Source: Yoonia sp. (GTDB taxonomy: Bacteria > Pseudomonadota > Alphaproteobacteria > Rhodobacterales > Rhodobacteraceae). Taken from it: a stretch of DNA of 64,000 bases. Position numbers and translations under genes: made by a program. The stretch lies in the NCBI RefSeq assembly GCF_014859355.1, contig NZ_JACUUJ010000007.1, positions 23,770-87,769 on the forward strand, given 5' to 3'. Below the pieces are notes generated by a model. It did not search any database. It worked only from the letters and a program-made list of their open reading frames with translations, and was not told where the DNA came from. Shown piece after piece: positions 54,538-63,912 of the stretch (its first letter is position 1; the number at the start of each line of letters is the position of its first letter).

Positions 54538-55739
54538 GCACCACGTCCGAACAAATGCGCGCCTGGACCGGCCCCGCGATCCTGACCTTTGGGTTCCGCC
54601 CGTTCTTTTTCGGCGCGGCGGTCTGGGCGGTGCTGGCGGTGGCGCTTTGGGTGCCGATGCTATCGGGGCATCTGATGTTGCCCACCGCTTTCGACCCGGT
54701 GTCATGGCACGCGCATGAATTCCTGTTCGGGTATCTGGGGGCCGTCGTCGCGGGCTTTCTGCTGACCGCGGTGCCGAACTGGACGGGTCGCTTGCCCATT
54801 GTCGGCTGGCGGCTGGGGATGCTGGCGGGCCTGTGGCTGGCGGGGCGCGGGGCGGTCGCCGTTTCGGCGGGGCTGTCGCCCCTGCTGGGGGCGGCGGTCG
54901 ATTTGGCGTTTCCGGTGGTCTTTGCGCTGCTGATCGCGCGCGAGATCGTGGCGGCCAAGAACTGGCGCAACCTGATGGTGCTGGCGATGCTGGTGGTCTT
55001 TATCGCCGGCAACGCGCTGTTTCACTGGGAAGCGGCACAGGGCGGTTATGCCGCCCAAGGCTATGGCCTGCGGCTGGGCCTTGGTGCGGGCATCATGATG
55101 ATAGCCGTGATCGGCGGCCGTGTGGTGCCGTCCTTCACCCGCAACTGGCTGGTGAAACGGCGCAGCGGAGTCCTGCCGGTGCCGCCGATGCAACACTTTG
55201 ACAAGGCGGCGCTGGTGGTGCTGGCGCTGGCGTTGGTGTTGTGGGGCGCCCTGCCGCTGGCACCGCTGACCGGGGTGGTTCTTGCCCTGGCGGGCGTGTT
55301 GCACGCGGTCCGCCTGTCCCGTTGGAAAGGGCACCGGACCTTTGCCGAACCGTTGGTGACGGTGCTGCACGCGGGCTATGCCTTTGTGCCGCTGGGGGCC
55401 TTGGCACTGGCCGCTGAAATCTTGGCTCTGGGGTCTTTCGGGATGGCGGGCGCGCAACATTTCTGGATGGCTGGGGCGGTCGGGTTGATGACACTGGCCG
55501 TGATGACACGCGCCACGCTCGGCCATACCGGGCAGGCGCTGACGGCGGGGGCGGGGACTGTCACGATCTATCTGGCCCTGATCCTGTCGGTGTTGGCGCG
55601 GGTTGCGGGCGGCGTATGGCCCGAATTCTCTGGCGCGTTGAACATTTTGGCGGGGCTGTCCTGGATGCTGGCCTTCGGCGGCTTCGCCGTCGTTTATGGT
55701 GCGGTTTTGCTGCGCCTGCCTGCCGCCAAGCGGGTCTGA
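54534..55739 (+). CDS. nnrS: NnrS-family membrane heme protein
   Basis: A 401-residue protein with about 12 membrane segments. NnrS proteins bind heme and copper and protect cells against NO and nitrosative damage of metabolites. The N-terminal signature FGFRPFFFGAAVWAVLAVAL and DPVSWHAHEFLFGYLGAVVA with the HAHE ligand motif, then VGFLLTAVPNW-like AGFLLTAVPNWTGRLP, are clear. It overlaps the cyclo-ligase gene by four bases. Confidence 0.93.
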   Translation: MSTTSEQMRAWTGPAILTFGFRPFFFGAAVWAVLAVALWVPMLSGHLMLPTAFDPVSWHAHEFLFGYLGAVVAGFLLTAVPNWTGRLPIVGWRLGMLAGLWLAGRGAVAVSAGLSPLLGAAVDLAFPVVFALLIAREIVAAKNWRNLMVLAMLVVFIAGNALFHWEAAQGGYAAQGYGLRLGLGAGIMMIAVIGGRVVPSFTRNWLVKRRSGVLPVPPMQHFDKAALVVLALALVLWGALPLAPLTGVVLALAGVLHAVRLSRWKGHRTFAEPLVTVLHAGYAFVPLGALALAAEILALGSFGMAGAQHFWMAGAVGLMTLAVMTRATLGHTGQALTAGAGTVTIYLALILSVLARVAGGVWPEFSGALNILAGLSWMLAFGGFAVVYGAVLLRLPAAKRV

Positions 55740-55750
55740 GGCGCGCACCG

Positions 55751-56416
55751 ATGGAATGGTTCGCGTTCGCCCTGGCCTATGTTGTGTTCTTGCTGTCGCA
55801 TTCCTTGCCCGTGCGCCCGCCGCTGCGGCCCTGGATTCAGGCGCGACTTGGCGCTTCCGGCTTCACGCTGGCCTATTCTACCTTCTCGCTTGCGGTGCTG
55901 GCATGGCTGATCGCAGCGGCAGGCCGCGCGCCACATGTGACCCTGTGGGACTGGGCGCCATGGCAGGTCCATGTGCCACTGACGGTCATGGGGCCGGTCT
56001 GCCTGATCCTTGCGCTGTCCATCGGGCGGCCCAACCCGTTTTCCTTCGGTGGCGCGCGCAACGAACAGTTCGACCCGGCGCAGCCCGGCATCGTCCGTTG
56101 GTCACGTCATCCGCTGCTATTGGCGCTGGCGCTTTGGGCGGCGGCCCATGTTGTGCCGAATGGGGATCTGGCGCATGTGATCGTGTTCGGCACCTTTGCC
56201 GGTTTTGCGGTCCTTGGCGGTCGTCTGATCGACCGCAGGAAGCGTCGTGAAATGGGGGCGGAGTGGCAGCGCCTGCGCTTGGTGGCCAAAAGCGCGCCGA
56301 TCCCGTTCTGGCGCAGGTCGGGAACAGTTCCTGCGCGGGCCGTGGCCGGTGCTATCCTCTACGCGGCGTTTCTTTGGGTGCATCCTGTTCTTTTTGGTGT
56401 CAGCCCCTTGCCATGA
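55751..56416 (+). CDS. nnrU: NnrU-family membrane protein
   Basis: A 221-residue protein with six predicted membrane segments and NnrU signatures: LSHSLPVRPPLRPWIQARLG, SIGRPNPFSFGG followed by WSRHPLLLALALWAAAHVVP with the conserved HP and H. NnrU is linked to nitrite/NO reduction and resembles NnrS neighbours and isoprenylcysteine methyltransferase-like folds. Start ATG 55751, 11 bases after nnrS; the open frame to 55616 inside nnrS is rejected. Confidence 0.9.
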   Translation: MEWFAFALAYVVFLLSHSLPVRPPLRPWIQARLGASGFTLAYSTFSLAVLAWLIAAAGRAPHVTLWDWAPWQVHVPLTVMGPVCLILALSIGRPNPFSFGGARNEQFDPAQPGIVRWSRHPLLLALALWAAAHVVPNGDLAHVIVFGTFAGFAVLGGRLIDRRKRREMGAEWQRLRLVAKSAPIPFWRRSGTVPARAVAGAILYAAFLWVHPVLFGVSPLP

Positions 56417-56422
56417 TGGTTG

Positions 56423-57121
56423 TCAGGACTTGAAACTGTCGATCAGCGGATTGGGTTTTGCAAAGTTCTCAAGGTCCGCCTGATTGTCGATAGTGACGCG
56501 GGTGCCAGTCACTTTAACGCCATAGGGCTGCAGGCCCTTAAAGGCACGGCTGAGGTTTTCAGGTGTCATGCCCAGCACCGAGGCGAGGCGGCGCTTTTCG
56601 AAATCAAGCGCGAAGACCGGCCCGCCGCCAGCGTGCCTTTGTTGCCTGAGCAGGTAGTTCGCGACCCGCTCGAGCGAGGTTCTGAGCTTGAGATCCTTCT
56701 GCGCCTTGATGACAGAGCGATAGCACTGCGCCAGCTCGGTGACGATGGCGCGGGCAAAGTTGTTGTCAGCGTCGAAGATTGCGCGCACGTCTTGGCTGGG
56801 GATCAGCGCAATGCGGCTTTTTTCCAGCGTGCGGGCCGACATCAGATAGGGCGCATCCTTGATTGTCGCAGCAAGAATGAAGGTCGATATGGGGCGGACC
56901 GTGGCCATGCTGGTATCACGCCCGTTCCAGACTGAGAACAGATCAACCGAACCGGAAATGACAACGTGGAGGAAATCGCTCGGCTCTCCTTCGGTGATCA
57001 ATTCGATCTGCGCCGGGAAATTTTGCACATAGGCGCCGCGCATCAAGGATGTGAAATTATCATCCGCCATCTGCGAGAACAGATCGAGTTTACGGATATC
57101 TTGGTATTCTGGATTTGGCAT
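56423..57121 (-). CDS. narR: Crp/Fnr-family regulator (NarR-like)
   Basis: A 232-residue regulator with a cyclic-nucleotide-type domain (about 15-130, PAQIELITEGEPSDFLHVVI) and a Crp-type winged helix (about 145-215, ASVLGMTPENLSRAFKGLQ as recognition helix). From ATG 57121 the N-terminus has no cysteines, so no FNR-like cluster. Divergent from narK, as is narR of Paracoccus, which turns on nar genes with nitrate; the name is inferred from context. A TTG start at 57181 would add MTFINQPCKTCRVRDYGWDT with a CxxC pair but lies inside an FNR-type box. It is convergent with nnrU. Confidence 0.78.
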   Translation of the reverse strand: MPNPEYQDIRKLDLFSQMADDNFTSLMRGAYVQNFPAQIELITEGEPSDFLHVVISGSVDLFSVWNGRDTSMATVRPISTFILAATIKDAPYLMSARTLEKSRIALIPSQDVRAIFDADNNFARAIVTELAQCYRSVIKAQKDLKLRTSLERVANYLLRQQRHAGGGPVFALDFEKRRLASVLGMTPENLSRAFKGLQPYGVKVTGTRVTIDNQADLENFAKPNPLIDSFKS

Positions 57122-57167
57122 GGTGTCCCATCCGTAATCTCGTACGCGGCAAGTCTTGCAAGGCTGA

Positions 57168-57181
57168 TTGATAAAAGTCAA
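57168..57181. promoter_or_regulatory. FNR/Dnr-type box upstream of the narR-like gene
   Basis: TTGATAAAAGTCAA fits the TTGAT-N4-ATCAA consensus at nine of ten fixed positions. Its centre lies about 53 bases upstream of the ATG at 57121 on the minus strand, so a class II promoter start near 57133 would leave a leader of about 12 bases. It probably controls the regulator gene itself. Confidence 0.6.
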
Positions 57182-57282
57182 TCATTCAGTTGATCATCGC
57201 GGCAGAAACCTTGACCCACCCCGGCGCACAGGATGATATATTTATCTAAACCATTTATTTCATTGTATTTTCTTGTAATTTC

Positions 57283-57296
57283 ATGATCTGGATCAA
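57283..57296. promoter_or_regulatory. FNR/NarR-type box upstream of narK
   Basis: ATGATCTGGATCAA matches TTGAT-N4-ATCAA at nine of ten fixed positions. It is about 88 bases before the narK start (57378), in an AT-rich stretch (57235-57290), at a place suited to class II activation of the narKGH operon under low oxygen or nitrate. Confidence 0.65.
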
Positions 57297-57377
57297 GTCA
57301 TGTGCGCCGTTCTGGCCGCAGGTTTGGCCTTGAACCCCACGCAGGGGTGACATTGCTTTTCTTGCCGGAGATCCGCC

Positions 57378-60101
57378 ATGCAGACCCACGCCACAGCCTC
57401 GCGCGCCGATCAAAATCGCGCATTGAGCCTGAGCACGATCGCCTTTACCGCCTGTTTTGCGGTCTGGACGATATTTTCCATCATCGGTGTCGCCATCAAG
57501 GCTGAACTGGGTCTGAACGACACCCAATTCGGCCTGTTGGTCGCAACGCCGATCCTGACCGGGTCGCTGACCCGCATCTTTCTGGGTGTCTGGACCGAGA
57601 AATATGGTGGGCGGTTGGTGTTTTCGGCGCAGATGATTCTTGCGGCGCTGGCGACATGGGCGCTGACGCTGGCGCATACCTATGTGATGTATCTGGTTGC
57701 AGCGCTCGGGATCGGGCTTGCGGGTGGATCGTTCATCATCGGTGTGGCCTATGTCAGCCGATGGTATGAGGCGGGCCGGCAGGGCACCGCGCTGGGGATT
57801 TTCGGCGCGGGTAATATCGGTGCGGCGGTCACCAAGTTCGTCGCGCCGTTCGTCATGGTGGCCTATGGCTGGCAGGGTGTGGCCAATGCCTGGGCGGCCG
57901 GCCTTGCGATCATCGGGGTGTTGTTCTACGTCTTTGCCAAGGACGACCCCCAACTTGTTGAACGCCGCAGGACCGGTGCCAACGCCCCCTCTTTTGCTGA
58001 ACAGTTCGCGCCGCTTAAGAACCTGCAAGTCTGGCGCTTCTCGCTCTATTACTTTTTCGTTTTCGGGGCGTTTGTCGCGCTGGCGCTTTGGATGCCGCAT
58101 TACCTGATCGACGTCTATGGCATCGATGTGCGCTTTGCAGGCATGGCGGCGGCATCGTTCAGCCTGTCGGCGTCGTTGTTTCGCGCCTATGGTGGCGTCT
58201 TGTCGGACAAGTTCGGCGCGCGCAAGGTGATGTACTGGACCTTCGGCTTCAGCATGATCTTCCTGTTCATGCTGTCCTATCCGCCGACCGATTACATCAT
58301 CCGGGGCAAGGACGGCGCGATCGCCTTTTCCACACAGATGGGTCTGTGGCCCTTTATCGTCACGCTCTTCGGGCTTGGCTTTTTCATGAGCCTCGGGAAG
58401 GCCGCTGTATTCAAGCATATCCCAGTCTATTATCCCAACCACGTGGGCGCGGTCGGCGGTCTTGTGGGTATGATCGGCGGCCTTGGCGGGTTCGTCCTGC
58501 CCATCGCCTTTGGCGCGCTGCTGGACCTGACGGGCATTTATACCTCGTGCTTTGCGCTGCTGTTCGTGCTGGTGGCCGTGTCGCTGGTCTGGATGCACCT
58601 GTCGGTGCGTGCAATGGAACGGGCCGCCCATGGTGACGCGCTGGACCGTCTGCCGCAACTGCCCGAGATGCAGGACATCCACCACCCGGAACGCACCGAA
58701 ATGCCCCGCGTGCTGGAGGACTGGCGCCCCGAGGACGCGCAGTTCTGGGCCGAAAAGGGCCGCGCCGTCGCGCGCCGCAACCTGTGGATTTCCATCCCGG
58801 CACTGCTGCTGGCCTTCTCGGTCTGGATGGTGTGGTCGGTGGTCGTGGCGCGCCTGCCTGCCATTGGGTTCGACTTTACGCCGGGCCAGTTGTTCTGGTT
58901 GGCGGCGCTGCCGGGCTTGTCGGGTGCCACGCTGCGCATCTTCTACAGCTTTATGGTGCCGATCTTTGGCGGGCGGCTATGGACGACACTCTCGACCGCT
59001 TCGCTGATCCTGCCTGCGCTTGGCATCGGCTATGCGGTGCAAAACCCCCAGACGCCTTACCTGATCTTCCTCGTGCTGGCGCTATTGTGCGGGTTCGGCG
59101 GCGGCAACTTTGCGTCCTCAATGGCCAATATCGGATATTTCTTCCCAAAGGCCGAAAAGGGCAATGCGCTGGCGCTGAATGCGGGCCTGGGCAATCTGGG
59201 CGTGTCGGTGATGCAGTTCCTTGTGCCCATCGTCATCACAGCGGGGGTGTTCGGCGCCTTGGGCGGCGCGCCTGTGACAATGTCGGACGGCGGGCAGCTT
59301 TGGATGCAGAACGCGGGCTTTGTCTGGGTGCCATTCATCCTTGTGGCGACGATTGCCGCGTGGTTGGGCATGAACGACATTGCCGATGCGCGCGCCAGCT
59401 TTGCCGATCAGGCGGTCATCTTCGGGCGCAAGCACAACTGGCTGATGTGCGTCCTCTATACCGGCACCTTCGGCAGCTTCATCGGCTATTCGGCGGGCTT
59501 TCCGCTGCTGACCAAACTGGCCTTCCCCGAGGTGAACGCGCTGAACTTCGTGTTCCTTGGGCCGCTGGTGGGCGCGCTCAGCCGTGCCGGCACCGGCTGG
59601 ATCAGCGACCGCTTTGGCGGCGGGCGCGTCACCTTGTGGACCTTTGCGCTGATGATCGTGGCCACCTTTGGCGTGATCACTTTCCTTGGACTGGGGTCTT
59701 TCGTCGGGTTCTTCGCCTGCTTCATGGCGCTGTTCTTTCTGACAGGGGTCGGCAATGCGTCCACCTTCCAGATGATCCCGGTGATCATGGGCCGCGAAGT
59801 GCCGCGCCTGATGCCGCATCTGACCGCGGATGAGACCAAACGCCAGATCGGGATGGAGGCAGGGGCAATCACCGCCTTTACGTCGGCCATCGCGGCCTAT
59901 GGCGCCTTCTTCATCCCCAAGGCCTATGGCACATCCATCGCGATGACCGGGTCTGCCGTGGGGGCGCTTTGGGCCTTCTTGGTGTTCTACGCCATCTGCG
60001 TCGTCATTACCTGGGTCGTCTACACGCGCCCCGGTGGCTTGCTGCACGACATCGAACACGGCCGCGCGCCGCTAGGTGCCGCCACGCAACCCGCACAATG
60101 A
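57378..60101 (+). CDS. narK: Fused nitrate/nitrite transporter NarK1-NarK2
   Basis: A 907-residue protein made of two MFS domains in tandem (about 24 membrane segments). The first (about 1-420) carries the N-terminal IGVAIKAELGLNDTQFGLLV and the signature GSFIIGVAYVSRWYEAGRQG; the second (about 456-907) contains GFGGGNFASSMANIGYFFPK and GAGTGWISDRFGGGR-like SRAGTGWISDRFGGGRVTLW. In Paracoccus the fused protein combines a proton/nitrate symporter (NarK1) and a nitrate/nitrite antiporter (NarK2). ATG 57378 after GGAG. narG begins 64 bases after its stop. Confidence 0.95.
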   Translation: MQTHATASRADQNRALSLSTIAFTACFAVWTIFSIIGVAIKAELGLNDTQFGLLVATPILTGSLTRIFLGVWTEKYGGRLVFSAQMILAALATWALTLAHTYVMYLVAALGIGLAGGSFIIGVAYVSRWYEAGRQGTALGIFGAGNIGAAVTKFVAPFVMVAYGWQGVANAWAAGLAIIGVLFYVFAKDDPQLVERRRTGANAPSFAEQFAPLKNLQVWRFSLYYFFVFGAFVALALWMPHYLIDVYGIDVRFAGMAAASFSLSASLFRAYGGVLSDKFGARKVMYWTFGFSMIFLFMLSYPPTDYIIRGKDGAIAFSTQMGLWPFIVTLFGLGFFMSLGKAAVFKHIPVYYPNHVGAVGGLVGMIGGLGGFVLPIAFGALLDLTGIYTSCFALLFVLVAVSLVWMHLSVRAMERAAHGDALDRLPQLPEMQDIHHPERTEMPRVLEDWRPEDAQFWAEKGRAVARRNLWISIPALLLAFSVWMVWSVVVARLPAIGFDFTPGQLFWLAALPGLSGATLRIFYSFMVPIFGGRLWTTLSTASLILPALGIGYAVQNPQTPYLIFLVLALLCGFGGGNFASSMANIGYFFPKAEKGNALALNAGLGNLGVSVMQFLVPIVITAGVFGALGGAPVTMSDGGQLWMQNAGFVWVPFILVATIAAWLGMNDIADARASFADQAVIFGRKHNWLMCVLYTGTFGSFIGYSAGFPLLTKLAFPEVNALNFVFLGPLVGALSRAGTGWISDRFGGGRVTLWTFALMIVATFGVITFLGLGSFVGFFACFMALFFLTGVGNASTFQMIPVIMGREVPRLMPHLTADETKRQIGMEAGAITAFTSAIAAYGAFFIPKAYGTSIAMTGSAVGALWAFLVFYAICVVITWVVYTRPGGLLHDIEHGRAPLGAATQPAQ

Positions 60102-60165
60102 CCCAACCGATTACTCGGGCGGCGCAGGTCGTCGCCCGGACCCAGACACCCGAAAGGACAACCCA

Positions 60166-63100
60166 ATGAGCCATCTGCTCGACAAACTGAACTTCTTCCA
60201 GAACAAGGAGCTGGAGCAATTCTCGGACGGTTGGGGGCAGACCACCCGCGAGAACCGCGACTGGGAAGACACCTACAGAAACCGCTGGCGGCATGACAAG
60301 ATCGTGCGGTCCACCCATGGGGTGAATTGCACCGGGTCGTGTTCGTGGAAGATCTATGTCAAATCCGGCATCGTCACGTGGGAAACGCAGCAAACCGACT
60401 ATCCCCGCACCCGCGCGGGCCTGCCCAACCACGAGCCGCGCGGCTGTGCGCGCGGCGCCTCCTACAGCTGGTATCTTTACAGCGCCAACCGCGTGAAAAA
60501 CCCGCTGATCCGGGGTGCGCTGATGCGGGCATGGCGCAAAATGCGCGAGACGATGACGCCCTTGGCCGCCTGGGCTGCGATCCAGAACGATCCCACCTTG
60601 CGCGCCAGCTACACCAAGACACGCGGCAAGGGCGGTTTTGTGCGCGCCACCTGGGACGAGGCGACCGAGATCGTCGCCGCCGCCAACGCCTATACCGCGA
60701 AAACCCATGGTCCCGACCGGGTGTTCGGCTTCTCGCCCATCCCGGCCATGTCGATGGTCAGCTATGCCGCAGGCTCGCGCTATCTGTCGCTGCTGGGCGG
60801 CACGTGCATGTCCTTCTACGACTGGTATTGCGATCTGCCACCAGCCAGCCCGCAGACCTGGGGCGAACAGACCGACGTGCCGGAATCGGCCGACTGGTAT
60901 AACGCGGGCTTTTTGATGCTTTGGGGGTCGAACGTGCCGCAGACGCGCACGCCCGACGCGCATTTCTATACCGAAGTGCGCTATCGCGGCACCAAATCGG
61001 CGGTTGTCAGCCCCGACTATTCCGAGGCCGCCAAGTTCGGTGACATCTGGCTAAACCCGCAGGCCGGCACCGATGCGGCACTGGCGATGGCCATGGGCCA
61101 TGTGATTCTGCGCGAATACCATCTGGACCGTCAGGCCGCGTATTTCGAGGACTATGCCCGCAAATACACCGACATGCCGATGCTGGTGCGGCTGGATGAA
61201 ACGGACGGCCGCCTTGTGCCGGGCCGGATGCTGCGCGCAGATGACTTTGACGGGAAACTTGGCGAAGCAAACAACCCCGACTGGAAGACCGTCGCCTATG
61301 ACGCGGCATGCGGCCAGATCGTGGCCCCCAACGGGTCGATCGGGTTTCGCTGGGGCGAGGAAGGCAAGTGGAACCTTGAGGAACGTGCAAATGGGGCCGA
61401 GGCCAATCTGCGACTGAGCCAGATTCTGGAGGGCGATCACGACGACATTGTCGGCGTCGATTTCCCCTATTTCGGCGGTGCCGCCACAGGCGATTTCGTG
61501 AAATGCGACCACCCCGAGGTGCTGACCCGGGCCATCCCCGCGCGGCGCGTCACGCTGGCAGATGGCTCCAGCGCGTTGGTGGCCACGGTGTTTGACCTGT
61601 TCTGCGCCAACTACGGGTTGGACCGGGGCCTTGGCGGCGACTGGGTGTCGAAGGATTTCAACGACGACAGCCCTTATACCCCTGCGTGGGCCGAGAAAAT
61701 CACCGGCGTGGCTGCCGAAAAAATCATCGCCGTGGCGCGTGAATTTGCCGGCAATGCGGAAAAGACCCATGGCAAGTCCATGGTCATTCTCGGGGCCGGT
61801 CTGAACCACTGGTATCACATGGACATGGCCTATCGCGGCATCATCAACATGCTGGTGATGTGCGGCTGTATCGGCCAGGAAGGCGGCGGATGGTCGCATT
61901 ACGTGGGGCAGGAAAAGCTGCGCCCGCAGACCGGCTGGCAGCCGCTGGCCTTTGCGCTCGATTGGTCGCGCCCGCCACGGCACATGAATTCGACATCCTG
62001 CTGGTATGCGCATACCGACCAGTGGCGCTATGAAACCCTGCGCGCGGGCGAGATCCTGTCGCCCACAGCGCCCAAGGGCGATTGGGACGTGTCGTTGATT
62101 GATTACAACATCCGCGCCGAACGCATGGGCTGGCTGCCATCGGCCCCACAGTTGAAATCCAACCCGCTGGAGGTATCAAAAGCCGCCAAGGCGGCGGGCA
62201 GGGACATTCCCGCCTATGTGGCGGAACAGCTGAAATCCGGCGCGCTGCAAATGTCATGCGAAGACCCGGACGCGCCGGAAAACTGGCCGCGTAACCTGTT
62301 CGTGTGGCGGTCTAACCTGCTGGGATCGTCGGGTAAGGGGCATGAATATTTCCTCAAGCACCTGCTGGGCACCGATCACGGTGTGATGGGCAAGGATCTG
62401 GGCGAAGAAGGCGGCGTAATGCCGAAGGAAGCCGTCTGGCATGACGAGGCCCCCAAGGGCAAACTCGACCTGCTGGTGACGATTGATTTCCGCATGTCCA
62501 CCACGTGCGTCTACTCCGATATCGTGCTGCCGACCGCCAGTTGGTATGAAAAGGACGACCTGAACACGTCCGACATGCACCCGTTCATCCACCCGCTGCA
62601 AGCGGCGGTTGATCCGGCATATGAAAGCAAATCGGACTGGGAAATCTTCAAGTCGATAGCCAAAAAGTTCTCTGAGGTCGCACCCGAAGTGCTGGGGGTC
62701 GAGACCGACATCGTCCAGCTTCCCCTGCTGCACGACACCCCCGGCGAATTGGCGCAGGCCCATGTTCGCGACTGGAAAAAGGGCGAATGCGACCTGATCC
62801 CCGGCAAGACCGCGCCGAATTATATCGCGGTCGAACGGGATTATCCAAACCTTTATAAAAAGTTCACGTCTGTCGGCCCGCTGCTGGAAAAGCTCGGCAA
62901 CGGCGGCAAGGGCATCAACTGGGATACATCGGTTGAGGTCGGCCATCTGCGCGACCTGAACGGGGTGGTGCTGGACGAGGGTGTCTCGAAAGGCCACGCG
63001 AAGCTGGAAACCGCCATCGACGCGGCCGAGATGATCTTGATGCTGGCGCCCGAGACCAATGGCGAAGTGGCCGTGAAGGCCTGGGAGGAGCTGGAGAAAC

Positions 63101-63912
63101 CCACCGGCCGCCACCACGCCCATCTGGCGGAAGGCGCGCATCATACAAAAATTCGCTTTCGCGACATTGCCGCGCAACCGCGCAAGATCATCTCCTCGCC
63201 CACATGGTCGGGGATCGAAAGCGAAGATGTCTGCTACAACGCGGGCTATACCAACGTGCATGAGCTGATCCCGTGGCGCACCCTGACAGGCCGCCAGCAG
63301 TTGTATCAGGATCACCTGTGGATGCGCGCCTTTGGTGAAGGTTTCGTCAGCTACCGCCCGCCGGTGGACCTGAAAACCATCACCAAGGCCGTCAACAACG
63401 ACGCCGCCGAGGGCAGCCCGCATGTGGTGCTGAACTTCATCACGCCGCATCAGAAATGGGGCATTCACAGCACCTATTCCGACAACCTGCTGATGCTGAC
63501 GCTGAACCGGGGCGGGCCGGTGGTCTGGATGTCAGAGGTGGACGCCGCAAAGGCGGGCCTTGTCGATAACGACTGGGTCGAGGCCTATAACATCAACGGC
63601 GCGCTGACCGCGCGGGTGGTGGTAAGCCAGCGGATCAAGCAGGGCACCCTGTTTATGTATCACGCGCAGGAAAAGATCGTGAACACGCCCGGGTCCGAAA
63701 AGACCGGCCATCGCGGCGGCATCCACAATTCGGTGACCCGCACCACGCTGAAACCCACGCATATGATCGGCGGCTATGCGCAATTGTCCTACGGTTTCAA
63801 CTATTATGGCACCGTGGGCAGCAATCGTGACGAATTCGTCATCGTTCGGAAAATGAAAAAGGTTGACTGGCTGGATCAGCCCACAACCCGCAAAGTGGAG
63901 GCAGCAGAATGA
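60166..63912 (+). CDS. narG: Respiratory nitrate reductase alpha subunit
   Basis: Molybdenum catalytic subunit of the membrane-bound nitrate reductase, facing the cytoplasm; 1248 residues, equal to family length. The FS0 cluster ligands are in THGVNCTGSCSWKIYVKSG (H, C and C near 50, 53 and 57) and EPRGCARGASYSWYLYS. Mo-site region: GGTCMSFYDWYCDLPPASPQ with the aspartate that ligates Mo in NarG. The other bis-MGD segments, such as ILGAGLNHWYHMDMAYRGI, are present. ATG 60166 follows AAAGGA; it overlaps narH by four bases. Confidence 0.98.
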   Translation: MSHLLDKLNFFQNKELEQFSDGWGQTTRENRDWEDTYRNRWRHDKIVRSTHGVNCTGSCSWKIYVKSGIVTWETQQTDYPRTRAGLPNHEPRGCARGASYSWYLYSANRVKNPLIRGALMRAWRKMRETMTPLAAWAAIQNDPTLRASYTKTRGKGGFVRATWDEATEIVAAANAYTAKTHGPDRVFGFSPIPAMSMVSYAAGSRYLSLLGGTCMSFYDWYCDLPPASPQTWGEQTDVPESADWYNAGFLMLWGSNVPQTRTPDAHFYTEVRYRGTKSAVVSPDYSEAAKFGDIWLNPQAGTDAALAMAMGHVILREYHLDRQAAYFEDYARKYTDMPMLVRLDETDGRLVPGRMLRADDFDGKLGEANNPDWKTVAYDAACGQIVAPNGSIGFRWGEEGKWNLEERANGAEANLRLSQILEGDHDDIVGVDFPYFGGAATGDFVKCDHPEVLTRAIPARRVTLADGSSALVATVFDLFCANYGLDRGLGGDWVSKDFNDDSPYTPAWAEKITGVAAEKIIAVAREFAGNAEKTHGKSMVILGAGLNHWYHMDMAYRGIINMLVMCGCIGQEGGGWSHYVGQEKLRPQTGWQPLAFALDWSRPPRHMNSTSCWYAHTDQWRYETLRAGEILSPTAPKGDWDVSLIDYNIRAERMGWLPSAPQLKSNPLEVSKAAKAAGRDIPAYVAEQLKSGALQMSCEDPDAPENWPRNLFVWRSNLLGSSGKGHEYFLKHLLGTDHGVMGKDLGEEGGVMPKEAVWHDEAPKGKLDLLVTIDFRMSTTCVYSDIVLPTASWYEKDDLNTSDMHPFIHPLQAAVDPAYESKSDWEIFKSIAKKFSEVAPEVLGVETDIVQLPLLHDTPGELAQAHVRDWKKGECDLIPGKTAPNYIAVERDYPNLYKKFTSVGPLLEKLGNGGKGINWDTSVEVGHLRDLNGVVLDEGVSKGHAKLETAIDAAEMILMLAPETNGEVAVKAWEELEKPTGRHHAHLAEGAHHTKIRFRDIAAQPRKIISSPTWSGIESEDVCYNAGYTNVHELIPWRTLTGRQQLYQDHLWMRAFGEGFVSYRPPVDLKTITKAVNNDAAEGSPHVVLNFITPHQKWGIHSTYSDNLLMLTLNRGGPVVWMSEVDAAKAGLVDNDWVEAYNINGALTARVVVSQRIKQGTLFMYHAQEKIVNTPGSEKTGHRGGIHNSVTRTTLKPTHMIGGYAQLSYGFNYYGTVGSNRDEFVIVRKMKKVDWLDQPTTRKVEAAE

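Noticed and set aside
54702..55748. Minus-strand ORF of 348 codons opposite nnrS
   Set aside because: Composition rich in Arg, Gln, His and Pro, no domain; it is the complement of the nnrS membrane-protein frame.
57255..58685. Minus-strand ORF of 476 codons opposite narK
   Set aside because: Same shadow composition; narK is unequivocal on the plus strand.
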